NCBI GenBank assembly: GCA_963803265.1
Contig: CAWDLZ010000011.1
Span: forward strand, 124,001-188,000
DNA: 64,000 nt
Origin: CAIKMD01 sp963803265
GTDB lineage: Bacteria > Pseudomonadota > Alphaproteobacteria > ATCC43930 > CGMCC-115725
Direction of reading: 5' to 3'
Notes under the pieces: generated by a model
Told to the model about the DNA's origin: nothing
The model's input: the letters and a program-made list of their open reading frames with translations, nothing else
Databases searched by the model: none
Shown here: one piece after another, positions 21,710 to 30,854 of the stretch
Position numbering within the stretch: the first letter of the stretch is position 1
Layout of the letters: every line of letters starts with the position of its first letter
Made by a program: the position numbers and the translations under genes

Positions 21710-21940
21710 ATGGGCTCGTTCAGCATGATGCATTGGATGGTGGTGCTGCTGATTGTCCTGCTCCTCTTCGGAGCCGGCAAGCTGCCGCGGGTCATGGGCG
21801 ACTTCGCCAAAGGCATTAAGGCCTTCAAGGCGGGCATGAAGGAGCCAGAGGACGAGGCGGTCGCGCCGCCGCCGCCGCAAGTCAAGCCGCCGCCGGCCCC
21901 CACCGTGCCCGGCGAGCATGTCACGCAGAATCAGGACTGA
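21710..21940 (+). CDS. tatA: Sec-independent protein translocase TatA/E family protein
   Basis: 76 residues. One membrane helix ('MMHWMVVLLIVLLLFGAGKLP') with the conserved 'FG-x-x-KLP' hinge, an amphipathic helix 'RVMGDFAKGIKAFKAGMKE', then a Pro-rich tail, exactly the TatA plan. TatA forms the size-variable conduit of the twin-arginine system. tatB and tatC, usually adjacent in alphaproteobacteria, are not here; the next gene is an aminotransferase. A stretch upstream has a TTGACA box. Confidence 0.93.
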   Translation: MGSFSMMHWMVVLLIVLLLFGAGKLPRVMGDFAKGIKAFKAGMKEPEDEAVAPPPPQVKPPPAPTVPGEHVTQNQD

Positions 21941-21962
21941 TTCCGCTCGACCTTCCGCCGCG

Positions 21963-23054
21963 ATGATCCGGTATTCGCGCCTCGTCGGGGCCTTGCCGGC
22001 GGTCGTGCCCTTCGTTCCGCCCGAAGCGCTCGAGCGCGGTCTCGGGCGGCCGGTCAAGCTTCGCATCGGCGCCAATGAGAGCGCGTTCGGCCCCTCGCCC
22101 AAGGCGGTCGCGGCGATCCATGCCGGCGCGCAGCGCATCAACTGGTACTGCGACCCCGAAGGCTATGTGCTGCGCGAGGCGGTGGCGCGCCATCACGGGG
22201 TTAAGCGCGAAAACATCGCGCTGGGCGCGGGCGCGGACGATATTCTGGGCCTGGTTGTGCGCGCGGTTCTCGATCCGGGCGATGTTGTGGCGATGTCGCG
22301 GGGCGGCTATCCGACCTTCGCATTCCATGTCAGCGGCTTCGGCGGCAAATTCGTGACCCCGCCCTACCGCGATTTTCGCAACGACGCCGAGGCGCTCGGC
22401 GATGCCGCGCGCAAGAGCGAAGCGCGCCTCGTCTATCTCGCCAATCCCGACAATCCGACCGGAAGCTGGCTCGGCGCGGCCGAGCAACTGGCGATCCTCG
22501 ACAAGCTGCCCGCCGGCGCGGTGCTGGTGCTCGACGAAGCCTATAGCGATTTCGCGCCCGCTCATTCCTTGCCAGTCATCGATCCCGAGGATTTGCGCGT
22601 CCTGCGGGTGCGGACTTTTTCCAAGGCCCATGGCATGGCCGGCGCGCGAGTAGGCTATGCCATAGGCTGCCGCGAGATGGTCGCCGCCTTCGACAAGATC
22701 CGACACCATTTCGGCGTGTCGCGCCTGTCGCAGGAGGCGGCGCTGGCCTCGCTCGGCGACCAGGAATTCATCACGACGGTCGCCGGTTTCGTCGAGGAAG
22801 GCAAGCGCGACTACGCCGAGCTGGCCGAGCGATTGGGCCTGCGCTCCTTGCCCTCGGCGACGAATTTCGTCGCCTTCGACATGGGCGCGGGCGAGCGGGC
22901 GCGCACGACGCTGGCGCGATTGCTGGCGGAAGAAGGCGTGTTCTTGCGCATGCCCGCGGTGGCGCCGCTCGACCGGCTGATCCGCGTCACGGTCGGGACG
23001 AAGCCGGAGCGTCAGGGCTTTGCCGAGGCGCTGACGCGGATTCTCCGCTCTTAG
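21963..23054 (+). CDS. Pyridoxal phosphate aminotransferase, histidinol-phosphate aminotransferase-like
   Basis: 363 residues of the fold-type I, class I/II group. 'RIGANESAFGPSP' matches the N-terminal 'L-x-x-NE-x-P-x-GPSP' of HisC; 'YLANPDNPTGSW' and 'VLDEAYSDF' bind the cofactor, and the Lys in 'RTFSKAHGMAGARVGYAIG' forms the Schiff base. HisC-like by sequence, though relatives also work on other amino acids. ATG 21963 is preferred; an in-frame ATG at 21918 would overlap tatA by 23 bases. Its 3' end overlaps the convergent sulfatase gene by 68 bases. Confidence 0.8.
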   Translation: MIRYSRLVGALPAVVPFVPPEALERGLGRPVKLRIGANESAFGPSPKAVAAIHAGAQRINWYCDPEGYVLREAVARHHGVKRENIALGAGADDILGLVVRAVLDPGDVVAMSRGGYPTFAFHVSGFGGKFVTPPYRDFRNDAEALGDAARKSEARLVYLANPDNPTGSWLGAAEQLAILDKLPAGAVLVLDEAYSDFAPAHSLPVIDPEDLRVLRVRTFSKAHGMAGARVGYAIGCREMVAAFDKIRHHFGVSRLSQEAALASLGDQEFITTVAGFVEEGKRDYAELAERLGLRSLPSATNFVAFDMGAGERARTTLARLLAEEGVFLRMPAVAPLDRLIRVTVGTKPERQGFAEALTRILRS

Positions 23055-24636
23055 GCCCATAAGCGGCGAGAAACTCGCCGAGGAATTTCTCCATGCCTTC
23101 GGGATCAGCGCGCCGCGGCGGCGCGGCGCCTTCGCCATAGCCGAGATCGACGAAGGGCCGCACCAGATCGAGATCGCGCGACAGCACGTAGATCGGGACC
23201 GTCCAGAGCGGATTTCCGCCGCGCGTCAGATCGGGCGGCTGGTGATCGCCGAGAATGACGACGAGCGGCGCGCCCGCGAGGCCCCGCAGCCAGGCACCGA
23301 GCGTCGTCAAATCATAGGCGATGCTGTCGAGATAGGGCTGATCGAGATCGCTCCAATCGGGCTGGGCATAGATGCGGGCCCAATCGGCCTGCGGCACGCT
23401 CGCGAATTTCCCGGCATCGCTCCAATCCGCGAGATAGGGCGGCACCGGCGCGAAGGGCGTGTGGCTCGACACCAGCACGATCTGCGCATAGAGGGGTCCA
23501 TGGCCGGGCGTCAGCTCGCGCGCGGAGAATTGCTGGAGCGTGTATTGATCGGGGATGTCGAACCAGCCGAATTGGGGTCCGGTATAGCCCAGCTCGGCGC
23601 CATAATAATGCCGATCGAACCCCCAGAACGGGCCTTCCGGATCGGGTTGCTTGATTCCGGGCATGACCTCGACCGTGCGATAGCCCGCGGCGGCGAGATA
23701 ACGCGGCAGGCTCACGCGGTCGCTGTTGACGACCAGCTCGGACAGGAGCTGGTCGAGCTTCAAGCCGCTCGCCATCGTGCCATGCGCGAGCCAGGACCCG
23801 CCGCCATAGGTCGGCGACAGCACCCGGCTGGAAGCCAGGAAGTAACCCGCCGCCTTGGTCGTGGCCTCGAAATCCGCGAGTGCGGGCGCGAGCGCGGCGC
23901 GATAGGCGGGCTCGTCCAAGCCGATCGTGCCGTAGGATTCGACGAAGATGAGATAGACGTCGTGACCCTCGAGGCCGGGGAGCGGGCCAGGCTTCGGCTC
24001 GGGCGCGGCCAGCATCGCCGCGTAGCGCCGGTCGATGCCGTGGAGGACGGCGAAGACGCGCCAGGTCGCGCCCGCCTGCTGCCAGGCGGCGGTCGCGACG
24101 GCGCTCTTGACGAGACCGCCCGTCCCCAACGGCACTGCGATCAGCGCAAGGCCCACAACCCCGGCGAGGATCGACGCGACCGCGCGGCCGCGCAGCCGCA
24201 CCCCCTGCTCGATCGCGGCGAGCGCCACTGCGAGGAGCGCGAGCAATGCAGCAAGCGCGCCGGCGGCAGCGGCGACCACCGCGCTGCCGCGCCACTTTCC
24301 GGCCGCATCGAGATAGAGGCCCAAAAGATTGGGCACATGCCACAGATCGAAATAAAGATCGAGCGGACGATCGAGAATCCGCGCGACGGCCTCATTGGCG
24401 AACGCCAGCACAGCGAGCATGAGAAGGAGCGCCGCCAAGCACCAACGCGGCCAAATCCAAAGCCGCCTTCCGGCCAAGGCGAGCGCGCCGTAGAGGACGA
24501 GCAGGACGGGAAGCATCACCGGCGGGCGCCAATCCGCGGTCAGGCCATGATCGCCCAGGCCCGGCACGAACAGCGCCCAGATCAGTGCGACCGCGCCGAT
24601 AAACCCCAAGAGCGAGAGGCGTTGGCCGGGAATCAT
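22987..24636 (-). CDS. Membrane-bound sulfatase-like hydrolase/transferase
   Basis: 549 residues. Four or five membrane helices lie in the first 200 residues, then a large periplasmic domain of the alkaline-phosphatase/sulfatase superfamily: 'DVYLIFVESYGTIGLDEP' (metal and nucleophile strand), 'SPTYGGGSWLAHGTM', 'GPLYAQIVLVSSHTPF', and 'PLVVILGDHQPP' (metal ligands D and H). This is the layout of lipoteichoic-acid-synthase-like and phosphoethanolamine-transferase-like enzymes, which modify lipids or glycans; substrate unknown. ATG 24636 overlaps the stop of the upstream aminotransferase as ATGA, so the two are translationally coupled. Confidence 0.75.
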   Translation of the reverse strand: MIPGQRLSLLGFIGAVALIWALFVPGLGDHGLTADWRPPVMLPVLLVLYGALALAGRRLWIWPRWCLAALLLMLAVLAFANEAVARILDRPLDLYFDLWHVPNLLGLYLDAAGKWRGSAVVAAAAGALAALLALLAVALAAIEQGVRLRGRAVASILAGVVGLALIAVPLGTGGLVKSAVATAAWQQAGATWRVFAVLHGIDRRYAAMLAAPEPKPGPLPGLEGHDVYLIFVESYGTIGLDEPAYRAALAPALADFEATTKAAGYFLASSRVLSPTYGGGSWLAHGTMASGLKLDQLLSELVVNSDRVSLPRYLAAAGYRTVEVMPGIKQPDPEGPFWGFDRHYYGAELGYTGPQFGWFDIPDQYTLQQFSARELTPGHGPLYAQIVLVSSHTPFAPVPPYLADWSDAGKFASVPQADWARIYAQPDWSDLDQPYLDSIAYDLTTLGAWLRGLAGAPLVVILGDHQPPDLTRGGNPLWTVPIYVLSRDLDLVRPFVDLGYGEGAAPPRRADPEGMEKFLGEFLAAYGPKSGESASAPRQSPDAPASSRP

Positions 24637-25790
24637 CGGGGCGGCTCGAAGCACGCGGCGAGCCGGTCATAGTCGGCGCGCTCGTTATAGGCTTGCGCCG
24701 CGATCCGCACCCACAGCGCGCCACCCAGCTCGACCACCGCCGCCGCGATGCCGTGACGGCGGCCGAGATCGCGCATCACCGCGCCGGCGCCGGCCGCCGT
24801 GGCCTCGCCCGCGAGCGGCAGGCGCACGGTCGCCATCGCTGCGTACCGATCGAGCGGGCCGGTCGCCTCCGTGCCCCAGCGCCGCGCCAGCATCGCGCCA
24901 GCATCGCGCGCGAGCGCCTGGTTGCGCGCCATCAGCCGGACGCCGCCCAGCGCCTCGTGGAACGCGATCCCGGCTGGCGCCGCGAGCGCCGCGGTCACGT
25001 CGCGCGTGCCGGTCCATTCGAATTCGGCGCGAAAGCCTTCGCCGTAGCCGTGCGAGATCGCCAGCGGATGGGTGATCGCCTGCACCCTGGGCGCCGCCCA
25101 AAGAACGCCGCAACTGCGCGGCGCGAAATACCATTTGTGCAGATTAGCGACATACCACTCGGCGTCGATCGCGGCGACATCCAGCGGAATCATCCCCGGC
25201 GCGTGCGCGCCGTCGATCATGACGCGGGCGCCGGCCTCATGCGCTGCCCGCGTCAATTCCGCGACCGGCAGGACGAGCGCGCTGTGCGAAGCGATGTGAT
25301 CGAAGACGGCGAGCCGCGTCCGCTTGCCGAGGCGCAAGGCCACCGCGCGCACTATCGCGGATTGATCGGCGATCGGCAGCTTCACTTCGGCCTCGACCAA
25401 AACCGCGCCGGTGCGCGAAGCCAGATATTGCGCGGCCTTGCGGATCGCGGGATAGGCGAGGCTCGTCATCAGGATTTCGTCGCCCGGCGCGAAATCGAGC
25501 GCGCGCAGCACGGCGTTGAGGCCGGTCGTCGCGTTCTCGACGAAGACCATGTCCTCGGGCCGCGCGCCGATGGCCGTGGCGACCGGCACCATCGCGGCGC
25601 GCAGCGCATCCTCGAGCTCGACACCGAGAAACCAGGTCGGGTCGCGCTCGATGCGCCGGCGCCACTCATCCTGCGCCGCCAGCACCGCCTCGGGCGTCAG
25701 GCCGAAGCCGCCATGATTGAGATAGGCGAGGCCCGTCTCGAGCGACCAGTCGGGGCGCAGCGCCGCGCCGTACTGCCGAAGAAGGGTCAT
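24633..25790 (-). CDS. Class V aminotransferase-fold PLP enzyme (isopenicillin-N-epimerase-like)
   Basis: 385 residues. 'LAYLNHGGFGLTPEAVL' near the start, 'VFVENATTGLNAVLRAL', 'RVMIDGAHAPGMIPLDV' (cofactor Asp) and the Lys in 'VANLHKWYFAPRSCGVLW' are diagnostic of the isopenicillin N epimerase/cysteine-desulfurase-like group. The usual start 'MTLLRQYGAAL' is at ATG 25790; the frame is open further upstream but only as antisense of queA. The substrate is unknown. Coupled to the downstream membrane sulfatase-like gene, so the two may modify the same envelope molecule, which is inference. Confidence 0.78.
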   Translation of the reverse strand: MTLLRQYGAALRPDWSLETGLAYLNHGGFGLTPEAVLAAQDEWRRRIERDPTWFLGVELEDALRAAMVPVATAIGARPEDMVFVENATTGLNAVLRALDFAPGDEILMTSLAYPAIRKAAQYLASRTGAVLVEAEVKLPIADQSAIVRAVALRLGKRTRLAVFDHIASHSALVLPVAELTRAAHEAGARVMIDGAHAPGMIPLDVAAIDAEWYVANLHKWYFAPRSCGVLWAAPRVQAITHPLAISHGYGEGFRAEFEWTGTRDVTAALAAPAGIAFHEALGGVRLMARNQALARDAGAMLARRWGTEATGPLDRYAAMATVRLPLAGEATAAGAGAVMRDLGRRHGIAAAVVELGGALWVRIAAQAYNERADYDRLAACFEPPR

Positions 25791-25872
25791 GGCGGCGACT
25801 GTCGCCGGAACGCCCGTGGCGATCAAGCGCCCTCCTTTCCCCGGCGCGCGGTTCGCGGTAGAGCGGTGCCCG

Positions 25873-26910
25873 ATGCGTGTTGATGACTTCGATTTCGACC
25901 TGCCGCGCGGCCTGATCGCCGACCATCCGATCGCGCCGCGCGACGCGGCGAGGCTGCTCGTCGTCGACAAGGGCCTGGACGACCGGCGCATCGCCGAATT
26001 GCCGCTGCTGGTGCGGCCGGGCGATGTCCTCGTCGTCAACGACACGCGCGTCATGCCCGTGCGCCTCCAAGGCCGGCGCGGGCAAGCCCGCGTCGAGGTC
26101 ACGCTGCATCGCGATCTCGGCGGCGGAAGCTGGCGCGCATTCGCCAAGGGCGCGCGGCGATTGAAGCCAGGCGACCGGCTGGAATTCGCGCCGGGCTTTG
26201 CCGCCGAGGTCTCGGGCAAGGAGCCGGAAGGCGACGTGATCCTGCGCTTTAGCGCCGAGGGCGGGGCCTTGCGCGCGCTAATCGAGCGCTTCGGACAGAT
26301 GCCATTGCCGCCCTATATCCGGCGCGGCAAGGAGGGCGACCCGCGCGACCGCAGCGACTATCAGACGCTCTTTGCCACTCGGGATGGGGCGGTCGCGGCG
26401 CCGACCGCCGGGCTTCATTTTACTCCGGCGCTCATGGCAGCGCTAAGCGACGCCGGAGTAGCGTTTGTCACGGTGACCTTGCATGTCGGCGCGGGAACCT
26501 TCGTGCCGGTGAAGGTCGCCGACACGAGGGACCACAAGATGCATGCCGAGTTCGGGATCGTGACAGCGGCGGCGGCCCAACGCCTCAATCAAGCGCGCGA
26601 GAGCGGCGGACGGATCGTCGCCATCGGCACGACCAGCCTCCGGCTCTTGGAAAGCGCCGTCGACGACAGCGGCCGGATCGCGGCGTTCGCCGGCGAGACC
26701 AGTATCTTCATCACCCCGCCCTATCGCTTTCGCGCGGTCGATGTGCTGCTGACGAATTTCCATCTGCCGCGCTCGACCCTCTTCATGCTGGTCGCGGCCT
26801 TCGCCGGGCTCGAGCGCATGAAGGCCGCCTATGCGCATGCCGTCGCCGATCGGTATCGCTTCTTTTCCTATGGCGATGCGTGCCTGCTTTTCCCCGAGAA
26901 TGCGGCGTGA
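25873..26910 (+). CDS. queA: S-adenosylmethionine:tRNA ribosyltransferase-isomerase QueA
   Basis: 345 residues. QueA adds the epoxycyclopentane ring to preQ1 at tRNA position 34. Signature segments: 'FDFDLPRGLIADHP', 'VVNDTRVMPVRLQG', 'YIRRG', 'VAAPTAGLHFTPAL', 'VTLHVGAGTFVPV', 'FITPPYRFRAVDVLLTNFHLP'. ATG 25873 is the family start. The stop overlaps the tgt GTG start (GTGA), so queA and tgt are coupled. First gene of a queuosine operon. Confidence 0.95.
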   Translation: MRVDDFDFDLPRGLIADHPIAPRDAARLLVVDKGLDDRRIAELPLLVRPGDVLVVNDTRVMPVRLQGRRGQARVEVTLHRDLGGGSWRAFAKGARRLKPGDRLEFAPGFAAEVSGKEPEGDVILRFSAEGGALRALIERFGQMPLPPYIRRGKEGDPRDRSDYQTLFATRDGAVAAPTAGLHFTPALMAALSDAGVAFVTVTLHVGAGTFVPVKVADTRDHKMHAEFGIVTAAAAQRLNQARESGGRIVAIGTTSLRLLESAVDDSGRIAAFAGETSIFITPPYRFRAVDVLLTNFHLPRSTLFMLVAAFAGLERMKAAYAHAVADRYRFFSYGDACLLFPENAA

Positions 26911-28033
26911 TCGGGTTTGCCGTCCTGGCACGCGACCACGCGGCGCGGCGCGGCCGGCTGACCACCGCGCGCGGGACCGTCGAGACGCCCGCCTTCATGC
27001 CGGTCGGCACCGCCGCGACGGTCAAGGCGATGCGCCCCGAAGAGGTCAAGGCGACTGGGGCCGAGATCATCCTCGCCAACACTTATCACCTGATGCTGCG
27101 CCCGGGGCCCGAGCGTATCGCCGCGCTGGGCGGCTTGCATCGCTTCATGAACTGGCCCGGGCCGATGCTGACCGATTCCGGCGGCTATCAGGTCATGTCG
27201 CTCGCAAAGCTGCGCGAGATCTCGGAGAGCGGCGTCGTCTTCCGCTCGCATCTCGACGGCACGCGGATGGAGCTGACGCCAGAGCGCTCGATCGAGATCC
27301 AGCGCCTGCTCGACGCCGATATCGCCATGGCGTTCGACGAGTGCACGCCCTTCCCGGCGACCGAGGACGAGGCGCGCGCCTCGATGGCGCTCTCGATGCG
27401 TTGGGCCGCGCGCTCGAAAGCCGCGTTTCACCGCACGCGCCGGGCGCGGGAATGTTCGGCATCGTCCAGGGCGGCGTCTTTCCCGCCCTCCGCCGAGCTT
27501 CCGCGCAGGAACTGATCGCGATCGGGTTCGACGGCTATGCGGTGGGCGGGCTCGCGGTCGGCGAAGGCCAGGACGCGATGTTCGAGGTCCTCGACGAGAC
27601 CGTGCCCGCGCTGCCCCGAGGATCGGCCGCGCTACCTGATGGGAGTCGGCAAGCCCGCGGACATCGTCGGCGCGGTGCTGCGCGGCATCGACATGTTCGA
27701 TTGCGTGCTCCCGACGCGCTCGGGGCGCACCGGGCAAGCCTTCACCGCTCGCGGCACGGTGAATCTGCGCAATGCGCGGCATGCCGCCGATCGGCAGACC
27801 GCTCGAGGCGGCGTGCGCCTGCCCCGCCTGCACGCAATTCAGCCGCGCCTATCTTCATCACCTCGTGCAAAGCGGGCGAGATCCTCGGCCGCATGCTGTT
27901 GACCGAGCACAATCTCCGTTATTATGGCATTCTGATGCGGGATTTGCGCGACGCGGCGGCGGCCGGAACGCTCGGCGATTACGCCGTCGCCTTCGCTCAA
28001 GGCCAAGCGCTAGGCGACATCCCGCCGCTTTAA
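26907..28033 (+). CDS. tgt: Queuine/preQ1 tRNA-ribosyltransferase Tgt, four frameshifts
   Basis: Tgt swaps guanine for preQ1 in GUN-anticodon tRNAs. 'TARGTVETPAFMPVGT', 'LTDSGGYQVMSL' (catalytic Asp), 'FGIVQGG', 'GGLAVGEGQ' and 'DCVLPTRSGRTGQAFT' (catalytic Asp) are all there, and the zinc site 'CACPACTQFSRAYLHHL' is found in a third frame. The frame moves near 27438 (one short), 27617, 27800 and 27869 (one extra each); correcting gives 374 residues, the classic length. GTG 26907 overlaps the queA stop. Confidence 0.9.
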
Positions 28034-28043
28034 GAGGACGCGG

Positions 28044-28510
28044 ATGGCGCGCAGGCTCTATCGCGATTTGAAGCTGCTCGGCAGGCATGCGCGGCTACCC
28101 GCCTCGCCCGAGAAAGCGGTGCTGGAGCGGGTCGCCAATCCGCACCTGCGCGAGATTTATCTCGTGCGCTTCACCGCGCCGGAATTCACCACGCTCTGCC
28201 CGGTCACCGGCCAGCCCGATTTCGCGCATCTCGTCATCGATTACGTGCCCGCCGAATTGCTGCGTCGAGAGCAAATCGCTGAAGCTCTTTCTCGGCGCGT
28301 TCCGCAATCACGGCGCCTTCCACGAAGAGTGCACGCTCGATATCGCCGAGCGCGCTGATCGCGGCCATCGCGCCGAAATGGCTCCGCATCGGCGGCTATT
28401 GGTATCCGCGCGGCGGCATGCCGATCGACGTCTTCTACCAGACCGGCGCTCCGCCCGCCGGCTTGTGGCTGCCCGATCCGGGCGTCGCGCCCTATCGCGG
28501 GCGGGGTTGA
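28044..28510 (+). CDS. queF: NADPH-dependent 7-cyano-7-deazaguanine reductase QueF, two frameshifts
   Basis: QueF reduces preQ0 to preQ1. The short (YkvM-type) form: 'FTTLCPVTGQPDFAHLVIDYVPAE' in parts contains the catalytic Cys; 'VESKSLKLFLGAFRNHGAFHEECT' in parts is the QueF signature, and the end is 'WLRIGGYWYPRGGMPIDVFYQTG'-like. One extra base near 28263 and one near 28356 break the frame; corrected length is 154 residues, the norm. It starts 10 bases after tgt and its stop touches the queG ATG. Confidence 0.9.
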
Positions 28511-29656
28511 ATGAGCGCGGACGCCAGGGCGGCGATCCGCACGGCAGCGCTCGATCTCGGCTTCGACGCGGTCGGCTTCGCTCGGCCCGATCTTGCCGAT
28601 TCGGCGCGCGCGCGACCTGATGGCGTTCCTGGCGCGGGGCTATCACGGCGATATGGGCTGGCTGGGCGCCCGGGCGGCCGAGCGCGCCAGCCCCAAGACG
28701 CTCTGGCCCGAGGTCAAATGCGTCGTCGATGCTGGGCCTGAACTACGCGCCGGAAGGCGACGCGCTGCCGATCCTTGCGCGCAAAGACGCGCGGCAATAT
28801 CTCCGTCTACGCGCGCGGGCGCGATTATCACGACGTGCTCAAAGCGAAGCTGAAGGCGCTGGCGCGGCGCATCGGCGCGGAATTTCCCGGCGAGATGAAG
28901 GTCTTCGTCGATACCGCGCCGGTGATGGAAAAGCCGCTTGCGATGAGCGCCGGGATCGGCTGGCAGGGCAAGCACACCAATCTGGTGTCGCGCGGCTTCG
29001 GCTCGTGGCTCTTCCTCGGCGAGATCTATCTGAGCATCGAGCTTGCCCCCGACGCGGCGGAGGCCGATCATTGCGGCCGCTGCCGCGCCTGCCTGGATGC
29101 CTGCCCGACCGAAGCCTTCCCCGCGCCCTACCGGCTCGATGCCCGGCGCTGCATCTCCTACCTGACGATCGAGCACAAGGGCCATATCCCGGCCGAGCTG
29201 CGCCCTGCCATCGGCAACCGCATCTATGGCTGCGACGATTGCCTCGCCGTCTGCCCGTGGAACAAATTCGCGCGGGCCCCGCGCGAGCCCGCCTTCGCCG
29301 CGCACAGCCCTCCGCCCGAGCTGGCCGCCCTCGCCGCGCTCGACGACGCCCAGTTCCGCCGGCGCTTCGCCGGATCGCCGGTGAAGCGCATCGGACGCGA
29401 CCGCTTCCTGCGCAACGTCCTCATCGCCATCGGCAATAGCGGCGACGCCGGGCTCGCGTCGCTTGCCGCCGCGCGGCTGCGCGACGCCTCGCCGCTGGTG
29501 CGGGCGATGGCCGTGTGGGCATTGGGGCGGCTCGCGGATAACGCCGCGCTGGCGCGCTGGCGCGAAACTGCCCTGCCGGACGAGACAGATGCCGAGGTGC
29601 GCGCCGAATGGGCGGCGCTCCCGAGCTTAGACCCGGCCGCGGCGACCAAACGATAA
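28511..29656 (+). CDS. queG: Epoxyqueuosine reductase QueG, three frameshifts
   Basis: QueG, a cobalamin and 4Fe-4S enzyme, performs the last step to queuosine. The intact downstream part has both cluster motifs, 'HCGRCRACLDACPTEAF' and 'GCDDCLAVCPWNKFA', plus 'GIGWQGKHTNLVS' and a C-terminal HEAT-like helical repeat. The first 90 codons need one extra base removed near 28611, 28729 and 28785; the restored line reads '...MAFLARGYHGDMGWL' and '...YAPEGDALPIL'. Corrected length is about 380 residues. Last gene of the operon. Confidence 0.9.
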
Positions 29657-29725
29657 AGCTGGCGCGCACCCATGTCTCCGCCGAGTAACGGGCGCCGCAT
29701 CGCAGAGCCAAGTCGAAAGGCCCGG

Positions 29726-30124
29726 CTAACGTTCGATCGTTGTCATCGACGATGGCACTCCTGTCGGAGAAGCCGCGGGCGGGGCCGGTCGTCGCTGTGC
29801 GGGCGTCGCGAAATCCACGACCATGAAGCTTCCCGCACAATGGCGCGCACCGACGGCGACGATGCCATCGTGCCCCATGCGGAGGACCTCGCGCCGCAGG
29901 GTCCAGGCGCCGGCCATGGCGGTGATCTCGTCGCTGGAATCGGTCCCGTATTTTTCGACCAGCATATGGACCTGCCGTCCGCTCAAAATGAGTGGGGCTT
30001 TCAGTTCGACTTTCACCCAATCGCTCGACCCCGAGTGCGCCTCGCGATCGGGCCGGAAGTAATACGCTCCAACGCCCAAATACGGTCGCTGGCCCTCCAT
30101 TCGCTTGACCGTCATCTTGAACAT
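29726..30124 (-). CDS. Small protein with ADP-ribosyltransferase-like pattern (uncertain)
   Basis: 132 residues from ATG 30124, which has a strong AGGAGG site 11 bases ahead. I do not recognise a named family with confidence. The pattern 'LGVGAYYFRPDREAHSGSS...WVKVELKAPLIL' followed 60 residues later by 'LRRE-VLRMGHDGIVAVGAR...SFMVVDFATP' resembles the 'G-x-G-x-YF ... A ... v-x-L-k-x-P' and 'G-y-DGI-v' pieces of PARP-like or phage polyvalent-protein ADP-ribosyltransferase domains. The N-terminal nucleotide-binding His is not visible, so it may be a remnant. It is convergent with queG, beside the AT-richer patch and tRNA-Arg. Confidence 0.4.
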   Translation of the reverse strand: MFKMTVKRMEGQRPYLGVGAYYFRPDREAHSGSSDWVKVELKAPLILSGRQVHMLVEKYGTDSSDEITAMAGAWTLRREVLRMGHDGIVAVGARHCAGSFMVVDFATPAQRRPAPPAASPTGVPSSMTTIER

Positions 30125-30466
30125 GCGCCGACTCCCTCCTGAAAGAGAGATGCCATGCGGCAAGCCCGAACCTCGCCTCCGTGACGAGCGGCTGCCTGCG
30201 GCTTCCCCATCGCCGGAAGGCAGAGAGCGGTTCGCTTGGCACCTAGGCCATTTCAGTAACTGAACGTTGTAGCGAATATAAAGCGCACTGGTGCGTAGCG
30301 CTGTCAATAAAGAAGTTTTTCTTTACGGTAATGAATAAGTGATATTTCGACCTGTATTTGATAGATATTGTCTAGAATGCAGGCGGCATCGCCGGCCTGC
30401 GCTTCCACGACCTTCGCGTTCGCGCGGAAGCCTGCTGCTTGCCGCCCCGCTCGGCGCTATCTGTCG
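30125..30466. other. Lower-GC intergenic stretch
   Basis: 342 bases between two minus-strand genes. Bases about 30290-30375 are clearly AT-rich in an otherwise GC-rich region and include a short inverted repeat AAAGAAGTTTTTCTTT. It must hold the promoter of the gene ending at 29726. I see no credible coding sequence, integrase or att repeat in it; the surrounding composition suggests acquired DNA. Confidence 0.45.
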
Positions 30467-30819
30467 TTATGGGAACGGGTTTGGGCTTTCGGAGCCGTAG
30501 CAGGCGGCGATCTTCGCAAATTCTTCCCGCGCTCGCCGTCGCTGACTGCTACGAGGCGGCTTCGCCGTAACGAAGCCAATCTGGCTCGGATATCCGGTCC
30601 GCTTGCTCACCACCAAGAATGTGGTGTCGGGATTCCCTTGATCGGTCTCTTCCTTCGCAGTCAGATCGAGAATAGCCTTCCACGGACCGCGAGGCGGAAT
30701 TCCGACACGCCGCGCGAACTCGGTATAGGTCACGCATCGTATCGGGCGAGCCTTCGCGAGCCTCAATAGCTCGGCTCGGATCGTGTCCTTTTCCCGATGT
30801 AGGGAACGGGTTCAGCCAT
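30467..30819 (-). CDS. Small hypothetical protein, winged-helix-like, probable frameshift
   Basis: The reading 'TYTEFARRVGIPPRGPWKAILDLTAKEETDQGNPDTTFLVVSKRTGYPSQIGF' (in parts) resembles a family of small uncharacterised bacterial proteins with a TY-x-E-x-A-x-x-x-G start like the alkyltransferase winged helix and a 'lLVV-x-K-x-TG-x-P' block. ATG 30819 starts 'MAEPVPYIGK'; restoring one A in the run at 30789-30792 joins this to 'KDTIRAELLRLAKARPIRC' and gives 117 residues. Without the correction, only a TTG start at 30766 serves the main part. Function unknown. Next to tRNA-Arg. Confidence 0.45.
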
Positions 30820-30854
30820 CTCCGCCCGATCGCCAATGACGCGTCGGTAAAAAC

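Noticed and set aside
25791..26219. N-terminal extension of the class V aminotransferase
   Set aside because: It is antisense of queA and low complexity; family proteins start at 'MTLLRQYG'.
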